In this document: piece after piece, positions 13,243 to 16,903 of the stretch | How the letters are laid out: each line of letters starts with the position of its first letter | Numbering within the stretch: position 1 is the stretch's first letter | DNA from: CAZMLC01 sp964567125 | GTDB lineage: Bacteria; Verrucomicrobiota; Kiritimatiellia; RFP12; UBA1067 | Direction: 5' to 3' | Length of the DNA stretch: 16,903 nucleotides | NCBI GenBank assembly: GCA_964567125.1 | Contig: CAZMLC010000062.1 | Location: forward strand, 1-16,903 | The notes under the pieces: generated by a model | What the model saw: the letters and a program-made list of their open reading frames with translations, nothing else | Told to the model about the DNA's origin: nothing | Databases searched by the model: none | Made by a program: the position numbers and the translations under genes

Positions 13243-13902
13243 ATGCGCACCTCGGTCGCCATCCTTACTCTGCTTCTGGCGTTTTCCGTGGCAGCCGCAA
13301 CGCCTGCCACGAAAAATCTTTTCGCTGAAGCAGCACGCCCAGGATGGCAGCCGATCGCATTCGACACGTCGAGCACCTTCACCGTTCTCCCCAGCAATAC
13401 GTTCACGTGCGCACGGGGAAAACCGCTGGCGGGCATCGTGTACACCAACGCGGTTCCGACCATGAACTACGAGGTCACGCTCGACGCCATGCGCGTCGAG
13501 GGGTCGGATTTCTTTATCGGCCTCACGCTGCCGATTGAAACGAATTTTTTCACCGTCATCATCGGCGGCTGGGGCGGCAGCCTCTGCGGCATTTCGTCGT
13601 TCGATTACAACGATGCTTCGCAGAATCCCTGGTCCGAGAGCGTCGCGCTGGAAAATAACCGCTGGTATACGCTGCGCGTCCGTATCACGCCCGGCGTGCT
13701 GCAAATTTTTCTGAACGATACGCTTTACCGCGCGCGCATCGAATTTGACGATGCCACGCACTTCAGTTTGCGGCCGGGCGAAATCGAGCAGTCCAAGCCC
13801 TTCGGACTTACGACATACGAGACCGTGGCACATTGGCGCAATCTGCGCATCGTTCCGATTACGCAGATGCTTCCCGCCGACCAACCGCAAAAAGAGCCGT
13901 GA
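13243..13902 (+). CDS. Small secreted beta-sandwich protein, LamG/DUF1080-like
   Basis: The 219-residue protein has a Sec signal peptide, likely cut at VAAA|TP (19/20), and a concanavalin-like beta pattern. Landmarks are MNYEVTLDAMRVEG (74-87), FFIGLTLPI, IGGWGGSLCG, then NNRWYTLRVRITPGVLQIFL (138-157) and the closing strand VAHWRNLRIVPI (195-206). This resembles the DUF1080/LamG sugar-binding-type fold found in many secreted proteins of the PVC group. No hydrolase catalytic residues can be identified. The ATG is one base after the citrate synthase stop, with GGAG 8 bases upstream. An in-frame extension to 13051 exists but lies inside citrate synthase and would bury the signal peptide. Why a secreted protein sits in this metabolic operon is unclear. 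Confidence 0.75.
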   Translation: MRTSVAILTLLLAFSVAAATPATKNLFAEAARPGWQPIAFDTSSTFTVLPSNTFTCARGKPLAGIVYTNAVPTMNYEVTLDAMRVEGSDFFIGLTLPIETNFFTVIIGGWGGSLCGISSFDYNDASQNPWSESVALENNRWYTLRVRITPGVLQIFLNDTLYRARIEFDDATHFSLRPGEIEQSKPFGLTTYETVAHWRNLRIVPITQMLPADQPQKEP

Positions 13903-13991
13903 GTCTGCGCAGCAGAAGCCGCGCACGTCACTCATATTAAATGTGGCGACGCCGGATGCCGATGCAACGGCCAGTGCTCACGCCACCAGCG

Positions 13992-14014
13992 AAGAAGCGG
14001 CATGAAGCTTTTTT
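13992..14014 (+). terminator. Weak intrinsic terminator candidate after the citrate synthase operon
   Basis: AAGAAGC (13992-13998) can pair with GCTTTTT (14007-14013) around an 8-base loop, with one G.U pair, and the right arm runs into T. The stem is A+T-rich and short, so the site is tentative. The rest of 13903-14072 holds no convincing gene. Confidence 0.35.
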
Positions 14015-14058
14015 AGAATTGCTGGGCGCTTGACACCTAGACATCACAGGCCGGATTG

Positions 14059-14064
14059 TATACT
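14059..14064 (+). promoter_or_regulatory. Candidate -10 box of the phospholipase-like gene (near-leaderless)
   Basis: TATACT ends 8 bases before the ATG at 14073, and no Shine-Dalgarno lies between. The only good -35 match, TTGACA at 14030-14035, is 23 bases away, too far for normal spacing. If TATACT is used, the transcript would start about at the ATG. Confidence 0.35.
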
Positions 14065-14072
14065 ATTTCAGC

Positions 14073-15428
14073 ATGAAACACTTGATTTTCAGACCTGCTC
14101 TCACCCTCTTCTCCGTTCTGATTTCGGCCCGCGCCTTTGCGTGGGGGCCGCACCCCGACATCACGGCCGCCGCCGTTGCGGTGCTCGGTCCCGACGCGCC
14201 GCTGGTGCGGGCGCTCGGGCCAAAAGAGACTGCGAGCCTGCGCACGACTTGCTGGATACCGGACATCTGGATGCAGATGTCTGACTTCTACATTGACGAC
14301 TATCTCTTCACCCCGCTCCGGCCGACGCACCTGCAGACGTCGCACGCCTTCGTGGGCGCGGACGGCAAAGTCAGCGCCCACACGCTGGGGATGTTCGACC
14401 TCTATTTTCGCCGCGCGCTGCAGGCGCTGCGCACCGAGACGCCAGCGAACGCCGCCCGCTGGATCGGCGCGCTGCTGCACTTCACCGAGGACACCGGCGC
14501 GCCACCGCACGCCCTCGTCGTGTCGGGGGCGCTACACTCGCCCATGGAGAACTGGGTGGACGGCAAGAAGGTCTGCATCGCCGGCTACGCCCCGAAGGTG
14601 CTGGGGACCGACGATGACTCAGCTCTCGCCGCCTTCTGGCAGAACCAGGAGCATCTGCATGCCTTTGTCCTCGAGCGTGCGCCGCGGATCAAGGCGCTGG
14701 CCGCCGAGAACAACCGCGCCGAGGCTGAGCCGCTGATTCTCGCGTGCGCCAACGCGTCGGCCCGCAACGCCGCTGACCTTATGGTCACGCTCGGTGCGCT
14801 GGCCGCGAAAGGTCCAAAGGGCGGCGAGCTGCGCGGGCGCGTCTCCGGAGTGACCCTGGACGGCCGGCTGGGACAAGTGCCGGCCAAGGTCATGCTGGCG
14901 GGGACCGGTTACTCCACCTTAGCTGGCGCCGACGGCGTTTACGCGTTCCGCAACTTGCCCGCCGGCGCGTACCGTCTGCTGGTCGCCCGTCCCGGGAACG
15001 AAGTTTTCTCGGGCTCGGTGACAATTAGCGAAGCCGTGGCGACAGCCGATGTTGGCCTGACACCCGCACGGGTCAAGGGCAATCTCTTGCGCAATCCGGC
15101 GCTGACGTTGCGCTGGGCTTCCACAGACCACATCGACATGTGGTACAAGCGCAAGATCGGGTGGCGCTCCGAGGCCGTGCCCGTCACGCCTGGCGTTTCG
15201 TACAGGCTTGAAGTCGAGCGAAAGGTTTCGGGGGCCAAGGTGACCGTGTTCTGGTCCACACACGAGCGCGACGGAACGCGGACCGCAGGGCCCGTGCTGT
15301 CGCAGGCCGAAACCCGGCTCGCGGCCGTCGCTCCGGCGGGTGTGAAATACGCCTACGTCGTCGTCGAGTGTTCGGGGCTTCCGGACAACGTGCTGTCGTA
15401 TGTCGCCCTGGCCCCTCAGGCCGACTAG
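14073..15428 (+). CDS. Secreted zinc-dependent phospholipase C/P1-nuclease-like enzyme with two C-terminal beta domains
   Basis: The 451-residue protein has a signal peptide cut at AFA|WGPHPD, exposing Trp24 as the mature N terminus. In the bacterial PLC/S1-P1 nuclease family this Trp is a zinc ligand. Other ligands fit: His27; an Asp in WIPDIW (64); His86 or His91; then HFTED (His136, Asp140), His146, and HSPME (His155, Glu159). The spacing H-x3-D-x5-H-x8-H-x3-E closely follows the family. Residues about 251-329 form a carboxypeptidase-regulatory-like beta domain (GVYAFRNLPAGAYRLLVARP). Residues about 335-448 look like a jelly-roll, perhaps for substrate binding. Whether the substrate is phospholipid or nucleic acid cannot be told. 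No ribosome site precedes the ATG. The gene is visibly richer in G+C than the genes at 204-3894. Confidence 0.8.
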   Translation: MKHLIFRPALTLFSVLISARAFAWGPHPDITAAAVAVLGPDAPLVRALGPKETASLRTTCWIPDIWMQMSDFYIDDYLFTPLRPTHLQTSHAFVGADGKVSAHTLGMFDLYFRRALQALRTETPANAARWIGALLHFTEDTGAPPHALVVSGALHSPMENWVDGKKVCIAGYAPKVLGTDDDSALAAFWQNQEHLHAFVLERAPRIKALAAENNRAEAEPLILACANASARNAADLMVTLGALAAKGPKGGELRGRVSGVTLDGRLGQVPAKVMLAGTGYSTLAGADGVYAFRNLPAGAYRLLVARPGNEVFSGSVTISEAVATADVGLTPARVKGNLLRNPALTLRWASTDHIDMWYKRKIGWRSEAVPVTPGVSYRLEVERKVSGAKVTVFWSTHERDGTRTAGPVLSQAETRLAAVAPAGVKYAYVVVECSGLPDNVLSYVALAPQAD

Positions 15429-15512
15429 CAGCCCGTTGAGAAAGTTGATCTGCGTCACGACAGACGGCTCGCGTGTTATCCGCTGCGAAAATGTTGCGGC
15501 ATCGTCCCGGCG

Positions 15513-16901
15513 TCAGACGCCGAGGGCGAGGCCGGAGAACATGCCGTCGATGTAGTCAAACGAAACCTTGAAGAACAGACGGCCGACCTTTCGCAGCTCC
15601 GACGGCAATTCAGCTGCCGCCATGCCGTATGCGCGCTCGAACTTCAAGGGGGCATACGCGAAGCCGTCCGCCGATACGAGAAATTCCGCGTCCTTGAAGG
15701 CTTCACCGTTCCTTTTCTTCTTCGGGGCGAACATCAAGTTACAATTGACGAAAAGTTTGGCATACGACTTGTCTGCCGGCGTCTCGATGAAGCCTTCCAC
15801 GCCCTTAGGATAGCTGAAGTAATATCCGCATTTTGACAACGTATTTGGTTTCTTCGTGAATGCGGAGAAATAGCGCGTAATTGTCATTCCGGGCTTGTCA
15901 CACTCATACGTTCTGATCAATCCCGGCACATTTTCGAACGGCAGCGACCACGTGTGGCCGGGAAATGCAGAACGGTTGTGAACGGTAAAAGCGCCTTCGC
16001 TCTCACGCTTCACGAGCGCGGCGATCCGGCCACCCGCGATACCCACAAGCCAGTACGTGGGTTTGGATCCGTTACGGAAAGCCTGCACCGTTATCTGTGT
16101 GGCGCTTTTGCCGCAGGGCGCCATGAGCTGCACCGTGTTGTGGCCGTGATTGTGCCCTGCGAGGATCACGGTCTCGCCGTCGTACGCCTCCATGAAGGAA
16201 CGCATGGCCGCGCTCGAGCGCCATTCGGCGACGGTGTTGCCGGGCGGCTGGTGTATCGCGAGGATGACTTCGCCCTTCGGCGGAAGCGTGACGAGCTGTG
16301 CGCAAAGCCATTTTTCCTGCTCGGATGACAGCTCGCCGTTATGCCCGCCGTTCAACATTATGATCGGAAGGCCGAACGCATCAGCGCGGTGCCAGGGCCT
16401 GTCCATGCCGAACGCGCGACAGAAGTCGGGATACGCCCTGTCCTCCGGTCCCATCGCATCGTGGTTGCCAGGAATGATCTCCCACTTGACGGACGGATCC
16501 ATCCCGGCCATCACACCCTTGAAAGACTCGAAGTCCTCGATCATCGGGCGGGAGTCCGAAATGCTGTTGCCAAAGCACGGATTGCCCCGCGTCACGAGAT
16601 CGCCCAGTACGAGCATCTTGACGGGCTTGATCCGCATCAGGTTGATCTCCTTCACAGTCTCCTTGAAAACGACGAGATTCGCCATGCCGACCTTCTCCAC
16701 CGGCGACACATGCGGGTCGGCGATAACGGTGAAGAAGCCATGTCCGGTGGCAGCCGGGTCAAATCCGACAGCGGCGAACGCCTCGTCGGCCGAAGCGAAG
16801 GATGTCCGCCCGGCGGAGAATGCGCGCGGAGCCAAAGCAGCTCCAGCCGCCGCGAGCATGAAGCCGCGACGCGTAAAATCAATCTTATTCATATTTTTCA
16901 T
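15513..16901 (-). CDS. Tat-exported calcineurin-like metallophosphoesterase
   Basis: The 462-residue protein starts with a twin-arginine signal (FTRRGFM, 9-15), a hydrophobic stretch and a probable cleavage near AFSA (27-30). The two-metal phosphoesterase motifs follow in order: IADPHV (Asp62, His64), VLGDLV (Asp101), PGNHDA (Asn146, His147, Asp148), AIHQPP (His217) and GHNHGH (250-254 region). The last 170 residues are beta-rich with no motif I recognise. The substrate may be a phosphomonoester or diester outside the cytoplasm. An ATG at 16892 is an alternative start three codons in. Neither start shows a Shine-Dalgarno in the window, which ends two bases beyond the first ATG. The gene faces the phospholipase-like gene across 84 bases that hold no strong terminator. 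Confidence 0.85.
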   Translation of the reverse strand: MKNMNKIDFTRRGFMLAAAGAALAPRAFSAGRTSFASADEAFAAVGFDPAATGHGFFTVIADPHVSPVEKVGMANLVVFKETVKEINLMRIKPVKMLVLGDLVTRGNPCFGNSISDSRPMIEDFESFKGVMAGMDPSVKWEIIPGNHDAMGPEDRAYPDFCRAFGMDRPWHRADAFGLPIIMLNGGHNGELSSEQEKWLCAQLVTLPPKGEVILAIHQPPGNTVAEWRSSAAMRSFMEAYDGETVILAGHNHGHNTVQLMAPCGKSATQITVQAFRNGSKPTYWLVGIAGGRIAALVKRESEGAFTVHNRSAFPGHTWSLPFENVPGLIRTYECDKPGMTITRYFSAFTKKPNTLSKCGYYFSYPKGVEGFIETPADKSYAKLFVNCNLMFAPKKKRNGEAFKDAEFLVSADGFAYAPLKFERAYGMAAAELPSELRKVGRLFFKVSFDYIDGMFSGLALGV

Positions 16902-16903
16902 TT

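Noticed and set aside
12594..13463. Long reverse-strand reading frame opposite citrate synthase
   Set aside because: It mirrors a highly conserved gene, shows no motif and crosses a gene boundary on the coding strand.
13941..14033. Possible 30-residue ORF (starts Met-Trp-Arg-Arg-Arg)
   Set aside because: It has no ribosome site or recognisable promoter, overlaps the weak terminator and may be chance; it would need conservation to be believed.
14030..14064. TTGACA and TATACT as one promoter
   Set aside because: The spacing is 23 bases, outside the usual 16-18; only the -10 was kept as a tentative signal.
15508..15522. CGGCGT/ACGCCG hairpin at the end of the metallophosphoesterase gene as a terminator
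   Set aside because: The stem is only 6 bp, it overlaps the stop codon and no T-run follows on either strand.

Overview
The window looks like chromosomal DNA of a Gram-negative-type, moderately G+C-rich bacterium. The Sec and Tat export signals, a PpiD-like periplasmic chaperone, a FecR-domain protein and a LamG/DUF1080-like secreted protein suggest the PVC group (Verrucomicrobiota/Kiritimatiellota-like). That placement is an inference from gene style, not a proof. I see no tRNA, rRNA, CRISPR array, integrase or insertion sequence. Thirteen protein genes are supported, two of them at or near the window edges.

Layout. (1) 1-65: the 5' end of a leftward gene for an exported protein. (2) 204-3894, rightward: a membrane-anchored TPR protein resembling YfgM, a periplasmic FecR-domain protein and a PpiD-like membrane chaperone/peptidyl-prolyl isomerase. 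In E. coli, YfgM and PpiD form a complex at the SecYEG translocon, so this looks like an envelope protein-export and folding operon. It ends at a strong bidirectional terminator (3916-3950). (3) 8320 down to 3981, leftward: rpoD (primary sigma factor), a membrane-anchored RRM RNA-binding protein and a soluble PAS histidine kinase with a degenerate receiver domain. They are tightly spaced behind one good sigma70-type promoter. (4) 10304 down to 8476, leftward: a Tat-exported four-cluster ferredoxin and a polytopic NapH/NosR-like iron-sulfur protein, overlapping by ATGA. This is a NapGH-like quinol-to-periplasm electron path without its terminal reductase in view. (5) 10540-13902, rightward: a PLP aminotransferase, a type II citrate synthase and a small secreted beta-sandwich protein, packed nose to tail behind a near-consensus promoter. 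(6) 14073-15428, rightward: a secreted zinc phospholipase C/P1-nuclease-like enzyme fused to two beta-sandwich domains, facing (7) 16901 down to 15513, a Tat-exported calcineurin-like metallophosphoesterase.

The most distinctive features are these. The primary sigma factor carries a histone-H1-like, lysine-rich N-terminal tail built from eleven in-frame 12-bp repeats (7958-8089). A membrane-tethered RRM protein lies directly downstream of rpoD. YfgM-like and PpiD-like genes share one operon, separated by a FecR-domain gene. A Zn-PLC fold is fused to a carboxypeptidase-regulatory-like domain. In addition, two genes (10304- and 14073+) have their -10 box so close to the start codon that the transcripts may be leaderless.
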